NCBI GenBank assembly: GCA_018398585.1 | Contig: JAGTTD010000002.1 | Coordinates: 33,968,186 to 34,032,185 of the forward strand | Length of the DNA stretch: 64,000 bases | Origin: Simmondsia chinensis | Lineage: Eukaryota; Streptophyta; Magnoliopsida; Caryophyllales; Simmondsiaceae | Direction: 5' to 3' | Shown here: piece after piece, positions 1 through 12,800 of the stretch | Layout of the letters: each line of letters opens with the position of its first letter | Numbering within the stretch: the first letter of the stretch is position 1 | Position numbers and translations under genes: made by a program | Notes under the pieces: model-generated | Seen by the model: the letters and a program-made list of their open reading frames with translations, nothing else | Databases searched by the model: none | Told to the model about the DNA's origin: nothing

Positions 1-500
1 GGTGATTAAACCCTAGATCGACGAAGAGAGCAAGGATGAAGTGAGCAAACAGACGATATCGCCGGACGAACGGGTCTTGCAGCAGATAGAGCAGCTAGAG
101 GTTTACAACCGACGGGAACGAGAATCGCAGATGAAGTTAGAGGAGAAAGAGGATGAACGGGTGAGAGATAGAGGAGAGAGAGAATGAACGGATGAGAGAA
201 AGAGGAGAGAGATAGTGGCTTGCAAAACACATTTAAAGGAGAGAGAAAACGGAAGGGAAGGGGGAGGGGGTAATTCAAAATTTACAGCTGTAAAAATTAA
301 ATGAGGAGAGAGAAGAGGGGGTAAAGTAACGGTTGGGCTACAAAACATTAAATGAGGAGAGAGAATGGGAGAGAGAGAGTGGACGGGTGGGGGATGAAGT
401 GGGAGGGGTATTTTTGTCCAAAAGAGTCTATTTTGTGTTAAGGGGGTCTAAAAAAGATTAAATGGGGGGTTAGGGGTCTAATACGTACGATTTTCCATTT
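1..500. other. GA-rich low-complexity stretch, no gene
   Basis: The + strand is strongly purine-rich, with many gaggagagag runs. The phrase attaaatgaggagagagaa occurs twice, near 297 and 347, which suggests small local duplications. Open frames on the opposite strand encode only Ser/Leu/Pro-rich low-complexity peptides, so I do not call a gene. It could be the edge of a repeat that continues to the left of the window. Confidence 0.5.
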
Positions 501-2715
501 TTATTTGCATAGTGGATGTTGAGGAATCAATGTCCTGGATTAGTACAGATAAAATTTGAAATATTAACCATAGAGTAGGTGTGAGCTACACATGAATTTG
601 TTACTATTGTTAGAAAAATAAGAGAGTAATTAGAACTTAAGATGAATAAAATTGTTATGTCGTGAAGTTCATCATTGTCCAAGAGTCGTTTATGCCCGGG
701 CACCGGTATAAATGGGGCCAAATAGCATTCCAGCCCCGATAGTTGATACGACGTTCGCCACTACAGTGTACTCTAAAGTAGTGGATTAGTACATGCTCCA
801 ATCTTGCTTAGTTTTATAACAATAACATCGAATGTAGTTAGAAGATCATGGGAGAAGATGGAGATGTCTAGCAATAGGAAATGATCAATTTATATGCTCG
901 ATTCATCTTCAATGTATTAACGGAGGAGATTAATGGTGGTCAAATGCCATAATGGAGGATACTAAGAGAACCTAATTTAATATTTACAACGGTCATAAAT
1001 GGTAACAAATGGTTATATAAAAAATATATTAGGTCATCCAAGTGAATATGCTCTCATCAAATATTTTATATATGACAAGTTTCGTATGAACATTGACAGG
1101 TCAACAATAGTTCCATATTAGCTCAATATCAAATGTCAGCAGCCTTATTCCAGCCATGATGCCAACGTGATTCCAAGGCGACAGCGTGAAGGCGCTTCTG
1201 TGGCTGCCTCATCTTCTCAACTTACTTCTCCGAGGCTGCTCGTTTTCTCGGCCACCACTGCACCTCAATTCAAGAGAAATAAAAGTGCACCATGATCAAT
1301 GCTAAGCAAAATAGAGGACTCCTCGAAACTCTTTCCTTTACTGTAAGTGATTGTATTTCGCTAGTGAACAAAATTCAATTTCCACTAGGACGTTATGGAA
1401 ATAAGCATCCCTGAATGACAATGGAAGAATCTGATTGATGATCAACTATTGCTAAAAGAAGCTAATCTAGGGAAGATGAGACAACAAAGGCATACTATAT
1501 TGCAAACAAATTGGCGCATTTTGAGTCTTGTCAATCAGGCATTGAGGAACTAGGGTTTTATTTCTGAGCATGCCATCAAAAGCTGATGAGCCTAGTTTGT
1601 TAAGGAATGAGCCATCAACGTTTTGTTTAAAGGTTCTTTGTGATGCAATGGGTAAGAAGCAGAGAGTCTGGAGGAATCCTCCAAAAGTTGGTGAATATGT
1701 CACGTTTAGCATGTTAGAAAAATAAAACAAAAATACAATGAAGAATTCAACGAGAAAAAGAAAACAAGACACAAGATTTACGTCTTTCAACCAATTGTCC
1801 CAATGTTCACTGAGTTACAAAAAATTTTGCACTACCTTTTTAGAAAAGCATAAGAGATATTTTCTCCTTCTCCCACATGAGGCATCACAAATCCTAGGTG
1901 AAAGTATATATCGCTAAACAATCTTGATGCACTTTAAAGCTTCGCACACAACCCTGGGCCCAAATTGAACCCAAAAACCCCTTGACTATGTAGACATTGA
2001 CCCATAATTAAAAAAAAAAAAATCAGGCTCTTATTAAGAACTTCACATGTGAGTTAAATGAAAATTTCACATAGGAATTGTAGGAAATAAGAGATCAACA
2101 TATAAGGTTAGTGGGTTACCCCACTTAATGCCAATTAGTTTAGAATGAAACCCCACTTGAATTCATATGTGAACCTCTTATATTCCAATTTTGTAAGTCG
2201 GACCTGAAGACCCGGTAAAATTTAATAGCTCCATATATGAAAGGCAACATAGAGATACTTTCGTATATGAAAGCTTCAAAAGCAGATAATGCAGGCACAA
2301 CAAAAATCTCACATTTCATCCTTCCACGTTGTCAAAGCCTACAAAAGCATGCTCCCCCACACATACTGTCATTCCACCAACAAAAAGAATAATTTTGGTA
2401 CCCAACCTTACAATCTGATTGAGCATATAATATGTATAATAGAAAATGAACATATTATAAAAAGATATTAAATAAATATCACTCGATCCCAAAATTATTA
2501 TCTGAAATTAGAATGACCCCTCTATTTTTAAGTTCTATCAAATAACCACAACCATTTTTTTTTTTTTTTTGGATCAAGTTAATAATATTATGACGTGTAT
2601 ATTAGGTAAATAATCAAATATTTTTTAGGTACCTTGCTCGACTCAAAATATTGTAAAGTTATTCAGATTATAAGTTCTTATATTTCATTATCTCAAATTA
2701 TTTATTATATGCTTA
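501..2715. other. Gene-free AT-rich stretch
   Basis: I see no supported gene, RNA gene or complete transposon here. The part around 1140-1740 is less AT-rich and could be a decayed coding remnant, but no frame stays open and I recognise no domain. Confidence 0.4.
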
Positions 2716-2770
2716 GCAACAACAATAACCCATTCCCTCAAAGGGGCTCCCGCCAAGCAAGGTCTTGGTT
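2716..2770 (-). mobile_element. RTE-family LINE 3' tail fragment
   Basis: A caacaacaata run is followed by a block with ggggctcccgc and aagcaaggtct. This matches the reverse complement of the RTE LINE 3' terminus seen complete near 46180 and 60100, where the element ends gcgggagcccc...(TTG)n. Only about 55 bp remain, so this is an extremely 5'-truncated insertion or a decayed remnant. No clear target duplication is visible. Confidence 0.5.
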
Positions 2771-3225
2771 CTTTTATAATTAACATTTTGTCAATTTAGT
2801 CATAGTGGTAAATTGGCGTTAAGTTGACAACAAATATTTACTAGTTGGGTTATGGTTGGGTTTAAATTGAGTTAATAAACGAGTTTTAGATTGTATATTG
2901 GCCATTTTGTATCAAATATAATTAGGCTCTTTAAAATTACGATATTAATTTAATTTTGATTTTACTATAGAATGTACATATTATTGATACTAAATTGATA
3001 TAGTAGAAGTACCAACAGAATAGACAAACTCTTATGGGTCAGGTCACAAGTGGGTTTAAATTGGACCAATAAGTGAATTTTTATTAATTACTTTACATCT
3101 AACATAACCCACCCTATTATAGCGTTAACTTAAGTTCAATTTTATCATATTACTAAATTAACACAATGTAAAGTATTAAAAAATTGAATTGACATAACTA
3201 AAACATAAAAGCTCAATTAACAAAG

Positions 3226-3617
3226 GGTTATTAACATCAAAAATCTCTAGAGTTTGCACCTTGTGTCAACTTAGTCCTTATACTTTTAATTGTGTCAGTT
3301 GAGTCCATGTACAATTCAAATTGTTTTAATTTCGTCCTTAAAGTAAAATTTATTTTTTAACTTGTTAATAAAATTTTTAATGGTTCGAACATGAATTGAG
3401 TTAAATTAAATTAATGGGTGAACTTTTAGTAAGTTCCTTGCATCTAATATGATTAAGCCGTTAAAAATTATGTCAATAACTTAACTTAACTTTGACTAAA
3501 TAATTAAATTGACACAATATAAATTATAAAGAAACTAAATTAATACAATATAAATTACAGAGAAACTATATTAACACAATTAAAAATATAACAACTAAAT
3601 TTATAGGCCTAAACAAT
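3226..3617. repeat. Inverted-repeat (MITE-like) element, family also at 14810
   Basis: It starts gggttattaaca and contains paired phrases of the type caacttagtccttatactttt and the complement of gactaaattaacacaat. The same family, with clearer ends, lies at 14810-15186. It has no coding capacity. Boundaries are approximate. Confidence 0.4.
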
Positions 3618-3727
3618 CCATTAATAAATTAAACAAATTAACATGGGTAAACAACCCAACATTATATCTCCTCCTAGCCATATGAAGCTTGCTCTCCCGT
3701 TAAACAACATATTATACCCCAACCCCT

Positions 3728-3728
<1 letters not shown>

Positions 3729-3760
<32 letters not shown>
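3729..3760 (+). repeat. (CT)n microsatellite in 5' leader of IQD gene
   Basis: An uninterrupted run of roughly 15 CT units lies about 70-100 bp upstream of the IQD start codon. Pyrimidine runs like this are common in plant 5' leaders. A weak TATA-like attatac lies just upstream near 3711. The link to promoter function is inference. Confidence 0.7.
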
Positions 3761-3761
<1 letters not shown>

Positions 3762-3827
3762 ATTGTTCATCAACATCCTCAAGCAGCATACTCAAATAAT
3801 CTCTGAACAACAACAACAATTGCAGCA

Positions 3828-6800
3828 ATGAGAATCGATGTGGGAAAGAGAATAAAAAGCATGAACGCAGGCGCCAAGAAACTCCGCCGCAGACTCACCA
3901 CTAGACCCACCACCAATCACTCCATCCGAGCCCGAATGCGCCTCAAAATGAAACTACCCAGACCTACTTCCACCCCCAGCACCCACTTCATAGCCGCCTT
4001 CCGAAAGAAGCTGAGGAGGCCCAAATTCAAAGGGAAGAAGTTCAAGAAGAACATCATAATAATACACAACAACACTAGCATTACTAGCAATGAAGAGGAC
4101 ACAAGGACTAGCGTCTCTTGTGTTGATCATCAGGCTCATGTTCATGTTGCCAAGGAGGAAGAGGCGGCCGAGGTGGCGGTTGTGGCCGAGGAGGAGGAGG
4201 ATGGGAAGTCGTCGACGGACGCAACAGAGTCAGCCCCGCCACCGGAGGAGAGCGAGGAGGCGGTCACCAAGGAGGAGGAGGTCGCGGCTGCAATTAAGAT
4301 TCAGGCCTTCTTCCGTGGTCACTTGGTAATAATTTTTGTGCAAGCTATTAGGATATATTCTATTGATATTATTCTGATAATATTTTATAATTATTTTCGT
4401 GCTCTTTACTATAAATATATGCCTCAACAATCCTATTGGGTATGCTCACTAACCCATAATCTCACATGGTATCAGAGCATATCAAACCCTAAAACAAAAA
4501 TTCTCTCTCCCTCCCTCTCACGAAACCCTAGCCGCTGCCCGTGCTCGCTATCGCAGCCGTTGCTCTTCTTCCCTCTCCTTCGGTCGCTCACTTGTGGTGT
4601 CTCCGGCAATTGAACTTATGAACCTATGGCTGTCACCTCCTCTTCTCCCTCCCTCTCCAATACAGATGCCTTCCCTCCCCTACCTCGGTCTCGGCTGCGG
4701 ACAACCGACCGCCCCCCACTGCATCAGCTCACCTTACCTAGCCCCAATCGCAATCGGCGGTGACCGCTTGGCCTGCGTTAGCCTCCTCTCCTTCCGGGTT
4801 CAATCATGGGTTCTCGCTTCCTACTCTTCCCCTCTCACATGTTGATTCAGTCACGTCCCCTACAACTCATGGTATGTTCTCCTCTAGGTATAACCTCGGT
4901 CCTCCTTACTCTCTGTTCAATTTCCCCAATTACTCTACACCTCCCATGCCCGGGGCGCCGCCCCTCGCTGTTCTCCCTCCCCATGTGAACCCTCTTCCCC
5001 CCTCCTCTATTACAAATCTAGTCACTATTAAATTAGAAACCCCCACAGATTATACTACGTGGCGTGAACAAATATCTATGGTTCTTCGTGCCAATCGACT
5101 CGTGGGTTTCGTCGATGGCTCAAATCCCTATCCCCCCAATCAAATTTCTACACCCATGGGTCAATATATCCCTAATCCTAATGCCATAACCTGGTCTTGC
5201 ATTGACCAAAGCATTAGGGCATACTTATCTGCTTCCCTAGACCGCCTGGTCCTTAATAATGTCATTCATCATCCCACCTCTCGTGAGATGTGGGATGCCC
5301 TAGCCAAACGCTTTCATGACCACTCCCTTGCCAAGGAATTTGACCTACACTCCCAACTCGTCACTCTACGTAAAGACAATAAAACCATGACCGCATACCT
5401 CACTGAACTTAAAACCATAGCCGATGACCTGGCAGCTATAGATTCACCGGTGTCAAACCGTGAGCTCCTCCACCTCTGGAGTACGCCGCATTTAATACCT
5501 TCACTGGCCAGTCGTCTCGTAACCTCCCTCTGGAGCAACTCATTACTGCATTATTAGATGAGGAAGCTGCTCTTTCTTGCATACACGCTCACTCTTCCAT
5601 TGATCACGGTCATGCCTGTGCCGCGAGTGGTGCGCCGTAAGACTACTTGGGTTCTGGTCAGGGTCGTGGAGGGCGTGGTCATAAGGGCCATGGACGCAAC
5701 AATAACAATCGTAATGGGAATAATGGGGGTCGTGGTGCGCACGGTCAAAGCCACCGACATTCTTCTGGTATAGGTATGGCTGCTACTAGTGCTCTTCCTC
5801 CGTATCCAGAAAACTGGGGTCGCTCTGCAGGTATGAACCCTCATCAGCGTCATGATGGTATACTCGGTGCTGGTCCCTTAGTTTGTCAGATTTGTTATCA
5901 AGCTGGTAATGCTTCCTCTCTTTGCCGTCACCGCTATGTCAACTCTGACCTCTCCCAGTCCTTCTCAACCATGTCTGTCACTGATCATGCTGATTCTACA
6001 TGGTTCTCGGACTCTGGGGCGTCCAATCATATGACTTCCAACGCAGGCATTTTAACTCAACTTAATGTTTATCGTGGTTCAAAATCAATACAAGTTGGCA
6101 ATGGCTCTTTATTACCGGTTACACATGTTGGTTTTTCAAAATTCGTACTAAAACTCGTGACCTGCTGCTTCCTAATTTTATGTTGGTTCCTGGTCTTGCA
6201 TACAACCTCTTATCTATTAAATAGTTGTGTCGTGATAATAACTGTGTTATTGAGTTCGATTCTTCTTCTTTTTGTGTTAAGGACAAGGCTATAGGGATGC
6301 CCCTTCTTAGGATACGCAGTGAAGGCCCCCCATAAGGGTTTTCTCCTCATCATACTGGACTTGTTGCACGGACAGTCATGGCTGAGCTATGGCATAGGCG
6401 CTTAGATCATTTAGGGAATTCTATTTTGGACACTTTATGTACTCACTCCTTGATTACTGGTGTTTCTTGTTCTAGAACAATAACACATTGTTCAGCATGT
6501 TGTTTAGGAAAGTCACGTCATTTACCTTTTTCACGTGTGCTACATGATACTTCTTTGCCTTTGCAATTAATTCATTCAGATGTTTGGCAATCGCCTGTTG
6601 TTTCTGATTCTATCTTTTGGTATTATGTGCTATTTGTTGATGATTTCACTCACTTCACCTGGCTCGACCCGATGCAACGGAAGGATGAAGTGTACTCCAT
6701 CTTTTTTTATTTTAAGGCCCTGGTTGAAAATCAATTTAATCTTAAAATTAAATGTTTTCAAAGTGATGGAAGTCGTGAGTTTGACAACAGGCCCATGGCC

Positions 6801-9800
6801 CCCCTTTGTTGTACCCACAGTATTCACTTCCGCCTCTCCTGTCCTAATACCTCACAACAAAATGGGGTGGCAAAACAAAAGCATCAACATTTAAGTGAAA
6901 TGGTATGGACTCTACTTTTTCAGGCACGTTTTCCTCCAAAATTTTGGGCGATGTTGTTTGTACTATGTGTTACATTATAAATCGGTTGCCCAATCCAAAC
7001 TTACAAAATCTTACACCTTTTGAAAAATTGTTTAAAAAGGCGCCAGACTACAACTTTTTTCGGGTCTTTGGGTGTGCTTGGTATCCTAACATCACATCTC
7101 GTACTCCTCATAAATTGGCCCCATGTTCTATCCCATGTGTGTTTATTGGGTATGCAGGACGTTACAAGGGGTACCGGTGCTTGGACCCCACTACTGGTCG
7201 TGTCTACACTAGTCATCGTGTGCATTTTGTTGAACATTTATTTCCTTATCCTGACATCGTGTCTAGTATGCATGCGTCGCCAAGATCAGCCCTAGTTGAT
7301 GTCCCTTTGCCAAGTCCAATTATGGTTCATACTAGGCACTCTGCTGCGCCTAGTGTGTCACCCCCGGTGGCCTCAGGTGGGCTGTCGGGCCCGCTCTCGC
7401 CCACGGTTTGACCCGCCTACTTCCCTTGGCTACCGCACTTGACCCAGCCACCGTGGTCTCCACAGACAGGACGGGTGCTAGTCCCAATTCAGGGGCACGC
7501 TTGGCTTCCCCGATTGGCTCTCCTGTGATCTCCTTGGATGGTCACCCCAGGGCCGTCCCTCATGCCCACGGTTGCTCTTGCAACCGTGAATGTCCATCCC
7601 ATGCGTACCTGCCTTAAAGACAGGATACGTAAATCCAAGCACATTCTATCTCTTAGCTCTATTATTGTGGTTTAGGAACCAACATGTTTTTCACAAGCTG
7701 TTAAAAACCCTCAGTGGCCGGAAGCCATAGTTGAGGAATTCAATGCACTTATTCAAAACCATACATGGGACCTCGTACCCGTCTCTCCTTCTCAAAATGT
7801 AATCGGTAGTACTTGCAAGTACAAAGTCAAGTATAAACCTAATCGCTCTGTTGATCGTTTTAAGGCCCGTCTTATTGCTCAGGGCCTTGACCAGCATGAG
7901 GGCCTTGACTATTTTGAAACGTTTAGCCCCGGTGGTTAAACCTACCACCATCAGGTTCATACTTGCACTTACTATCACTAACAAGTGGTCCATTCGCCAA
8001 CTGGATGTCAAAAATGTGATTTTACATGGATTTCTCAATGAAGAGGTATACATGCGTCAGCCTCCAGGTTTTATACACCCAAAATTTCCCACGCATGTAT
8101 GCCGCCTGCGTAAAGCTCTATACAGCCTCCAACAGGCACCTCGAGCTTGGTTTCATAGGTTTAGTACGTTCTTTTACAGTCTGGGTTTCTATTGTAGTAA
8201 GGCTGATCCCTCTCTTTTCATACATCGATCGCCTCGTAGCATTGTGTACCTCTTACTGCATTTGGATGACATTATCCTTGCTGGATTTGACTCTTCTTGA
8301 CTCACTCGTCTCACTGCTTCTCTCTCCTGTTAGTTTGCCATGAAAGACCCAGGCCCACTTCACTACTTTCTTGGCATCGAGACCAAATTCACCAGACATG
8401 GCCTTTTTCTTTCCCAACATAAGTACACCCTTGACTTACTGGGCAAGCATGACATGCTTGAGGCAAAACATGTACAAACTCCTTGACCAGCTCGAGCGCA
8501 ACCCCCTGTGGCTGATGGGTCTCTTTTACCTAATCCAACCGAGTTCCGTAGTGTGGTGGGTGCCCTCTAGTACCTCACCGTCACCCGTTCGGATATTGCA
8601 TACGCGGTCAATCGTGTCTCTCAGTTTATGCACACTCCCATTACTTCTCATTGGCAGATGGTTAAATGCATCCTTCAACACCTGAAGCTCACGTCTGATC
8701 ATGGTCTCACCATAGCTCCGGGTTCTTGCACATCTATTACTGCATATGCTAATGCTGATTGGAGTGGTTGTTCTGACACTCGTTGCTCCACTACGGGTTT
8801 TGCTCTGTATCTAGGTCCCAACCTTATTTCATGGTGTGCTAAGGCGGCCAATGATTGCCAAATCCTCCACTGAGTCTGAATATCGCGTTGTTGCCAAGGT
8901 GGTTGCTAAATGTGATTGGATATGATATCTCATGCATGACATAGGCCTGCGCCATTTCGGTTCGATTCTTGTGTACTTTGATAACGTGTCTGCTACTTAC
9001 TTGGCTGCAAATCCTATCTCTAATGACCGCAGTAAGCACGTTGATGTTGACTTTCATTATGTTGGTGAGAATGTTGTTAAGGGTGATATCCAGGTTCGAT
9101 ACACTCCTACCACCAAATAGTTTGCTGACATATTTACCAAGGGGTTGGCTACTAATCGCTTCCACTACCATAAAGCCAATCTGCATGTTGGTTCCCTCGC
9201 ACAAATTGAGGGGGCGTATTAGGATATATTCTATTGATATTATTCTGATAATATTCTATAATTACTCCTGTACTCTTTACTATAAATATATGCCTCAGCA
9301 ACCCTATTGGATATGCTAACTAACCCATAATCTCACACAAGCCCTTTGTTCTAAAGTGAAATTACCATTGCTGTGCTGTCTTAGATTTGACTACTTATTA
9401 TCTAGATATGTTATATTTTGATATATATATATATATATATATAATGAAGTAGTTTAATGTTTAAAAGTTTTATTATGTAAGTATCTTTTACGTTTTAAAA
9501 TTTCATTAATCTGATACCCTTTTACCCAGATTTAAGAGATATTTGTCAGGAAATGCTTAAGTGGAACATGATTCGACAATATATAAGTATATTCATTAGA
9601 ATATAATGATGTTTTGCCAATCAATATTGACATTGCGTATAATTTTGGTAATATATAGGTATTGTATACCAAAATTCACTGAGTTTTTTTTATTACAATT
9701 CACTGTTTGCTGCAAAAATTGACATGACTTATGTATATCATCGTGTTCATTAATACATTAGCATTTTCAGAACAAAAATGGCCAGAGTCTCACAAAATTC

Positions 9801-12800
9801 TTCAAATTTTAATATAAGGTACCTATATAATAAATATTCAAACCTTAATATACCTCATTATATATACTGAGACCTCGTTTGGTTGTCATAGAAATTGAAT
9901 TCTTATGGGAAGTTGTATTACCCGAAAATTCAATTCCCTTGTCAACTTTTCAGGAAGTAGGTTAAAAAATGTTTAGTTGTAGGAATGGGAAATAGAACTT
10001 CCTTATAGAAGTTAGTTAAAAACGAAGGAATTAGAACTTACCTGGGGCTAGGTAAGTTACTTTTGAGGAAATTAGAAATTGCTAAGTAATTTCTACTTCC
10101 AGCATTCTGCCAACCAAATAAGAGCTCAAATATGTACTTTCCATAAATTTTTACTTTCTGTGTTCACTTCCTATATACCAAATGAGGCTTGAAATGTTAG
10201 GGTACCTATGTGATAAATGGCCAAACCCCTAACTACACAAATGCTAATTTTACTTTTTTAAAAATAAAGAAAAAGTCAATTAACTTACCACTTAATCTAT
10301 TATCATTTTTGAGTAGGGTATTATTATGGCGATATAAATTATTAACGCCAGACTAACTTTAAGAAAATATGTCATTATTATTTATTATAAGTCATATCGT
10401 TACTTACCTTGACAATAATAAAACTCTTTAAATATTCTCATATTTTAACATATATAGCTATGCATTTTAAAATTTAAATAGTTTTATTCTTGTGGAATCT
10501 TTTTTCCCCTAAAAGTGAAGAAAAATAAAAAATATATGATGCAACCCCGTCTTCATAATTGGAGGATAGCTTGGTGGGAAACACTTAGCGAGCAGAAGAC
10601 GTGACTAGATGAAAGGGGCTAGAAGAGTTTAACACTGATTAGGATGCTTAGTTTAGACTAATAGGATTCTATTAACTAACTTTGTATTTATCTCTTTTAT
10701 ATTTTAGTTTTTTATTCTAGGAGGATCACACGGATTGCTAGACAAAGCACACGGATTGCGATCTCAACCATTGATCTTAAATTAGGAATTTGAGTCTAGC
10801 CAGGAAAGCTCGTCTATTTAAAGAGAGGGCTAGCTAGGGTTTTGGAGCATTCAATGTTTTAGAGCATTTATCTTTTTTATGTGTTTTTCCTCTATTTTCG
10901 AGGTGTGAAAATTAGATTAAACTATTTTTCCTTTTGTTTTTTATTATTTTCATAATACGAATTTAAAGGAAGGCTGTTGAACCTTCCATTTTCCTAATTT
11001 TTCATCTGCACGCTCCATTAGCTAGTATCAAATCTTAGAAATATTTCTAAGATGGCCCCTGAGCGACAAAGATACGCCGCCATCGAATACGTATACGTGT
11101 GCGATTTTCAATGGCAGACCGAGGGGAGATTCGAGGACTTGGAAGAGAGAGTCCGACGAATTGACCTGTGTTTGGTTCCATTGAGAGTGAATCCCAACTA
11201 TACACTGATGGCTCAGCCTTAAAACCCACCGGCAGGGGGTGGCGAGGAAGAAACGGATGAGAATATCCACGTGCCATATCCAGAGGTTGTAGACCGTGGG
11301 CAGAACGTGCAAGAGCCTCAGCTGAACCCCGGAGCTTATGATTGTTTAAGCAAATAGGGGTGGAAGTCCGGGCATCAGAAAGAATTTTCAGAGTTTAAAG
11401 GTGATGGCATCATACTGGCGGAAGAGGCTTAGGATGAGATGGTGTCGCCAGACGAAAAGGAGGTAGCGGGTGACGAGGTTCGCTTGCTATTGGTCGGGCG
11501 AATTGGCTTCATGCCTGAGGAAGCAGAAGAAGATGAATGGCTTCGACACAACATTTTCCATATAACATGTACAATTGGTGAGAGGATATGCCACCTAGTT
11601 ATCGACTTTGGGAGCTGTGAGAAGGCCATCTCCGAGGAAGCCGTCCAAAAGCTAGGGTTGGAGACAAAGGAGCATCCGAACCCTTACAAATTGTCATGGC
11701 TCGAGAAAAGAGATTAGGTAACCGTATCAAAATGTTGTCTGGTTAGTTTCTCGATTGGGCCGAAGTATCGGGACACAGTGTGGTGCGATGTCGTTACCGT
11801 GGATGTGTGTCATTTGCTATTGGGAAGACCTTGGCAATATGATAGAGGTACCATACATAACGGGAGAAAGAATATGTATAGCTTTATCTTTGAGGGAAAA
11901 AGGATCATCTTGTTGCCCAAGAAAGATGAGGCACTACGTGTGTCAAAGACCGAAGACCCAAAGCCGGAAGATAGGGCCGTGTTCGCCAATGCAGTTGGCA
12001 AGGTAAAGATGGCATCTGCATCAATAGGCGACATTAAGAGAGAACCTATCTTTGATGAGCCAACCTATCTTGACTTGTCTTCTCCACCCATCTTTGATGA
12101 GCCCACATATGATGAGCCCATCTACAAAGAAGAGGAAATGCTGGGTGAGATTGGGAGTCTGTCAGAGGAGGTCTGTCCAGAAGAGTTGGCATATTTCTTA
12201 CCTCCAAAAAGGGGGATTTCATACTAGGTAGATTGGGTTCCAAATGATGTGTTACCAGATGGCTTCATTGCCAAGTGTGCCTTGCAACGCTTGAGGATAT
12301 CAGGCGCCAAGTTTAGAAGCTGCTCGCAAGGAGATACCTTAGAAAGAACCTGAAGGGCAGATCAGCTGCCTTGACGCCAACAAAGACGAAACTTGGCAAA
12401 CATGCCTTGGTAGTAAGACCATCAATAAGCTCACGGTATAATGTCGAATACCCGTTCCGAGATTGAGATTTGTTAGGCCAATTGAAAAAGGCTATGGTGT
12501 CTAGCAGATCGTGTTTGAAGGACAAATTCCAGCAGAGTCGTTCCTTGCCAAGGGATTGGTGGAACATCATTTTCGAAATCCAAGAAGGCCTACTCACAAA
12601 GTACATGCAAGGCTTAGCTGCCAACGTTGTGAAGAACAGGGATGAACATTTTATGAGCTGTCTTTGGAAGTTGCTATGGAAGATGGCGAACATCGAGGAA
12701 GTTGGCGAGTACAAGAACATAGTTGTACGGATGGGAGAGGAAATCAAGAAGGAACTAGAAGAAGAGTTGGAGGAGGTACCAAGTACTGTGCTGCCGATGG

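Larger units (their letters stand above)
4346..9337 (+). mobile_element. Copia LTR retrotransposon with 121-bp LTRs, decayed
   Basis: Two direct LTRs (4346-4466 and 9217-9337) are flanked by the 5-bp duplication caagc (4341-4345 and 9338-9342). The primer site TGGTATCAGAGC (4467-4478) directly follows the 5' LTR, and the polypurine stretch ttgaggggg precedes the 3' LTR. Coding order is gag, protease, integrase, RT, RNase H, which is the Copia order. The LTRs begin TA rather than the usual TG and end CA. I count 10 differences in 121 aligned positions, nine of them transitions, so the insertion is old. All coding parts carry stops and frameshifts. It sits in the sense orientation in the IQD intron. 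Confidence 0.95.

Noticed and set aside
6..348. Overlapping open frames on the - strand
   Set aside because: They are Ser/Leu/Pro-rich translations of a GA-rich low-complexity tract with no domain.
1275..1740. Possible coding remnant with short peptides such as KNLIDDQLLLKEANLGKM
   Set aside because: No frame stays open for long, no family was recognised and no splice pattern made it continuous.
4090..4329. Arg-rich open frame overlapping IQD exon 1
   Set aside because: It is a shadow frame of the Glu-rich stretch of the IQD protein.
4467..4478. tRNA fragment
   Set aside because: The match to initiator-Met tRNA is only the 12-base primer site; no tRNA gene structure is present.
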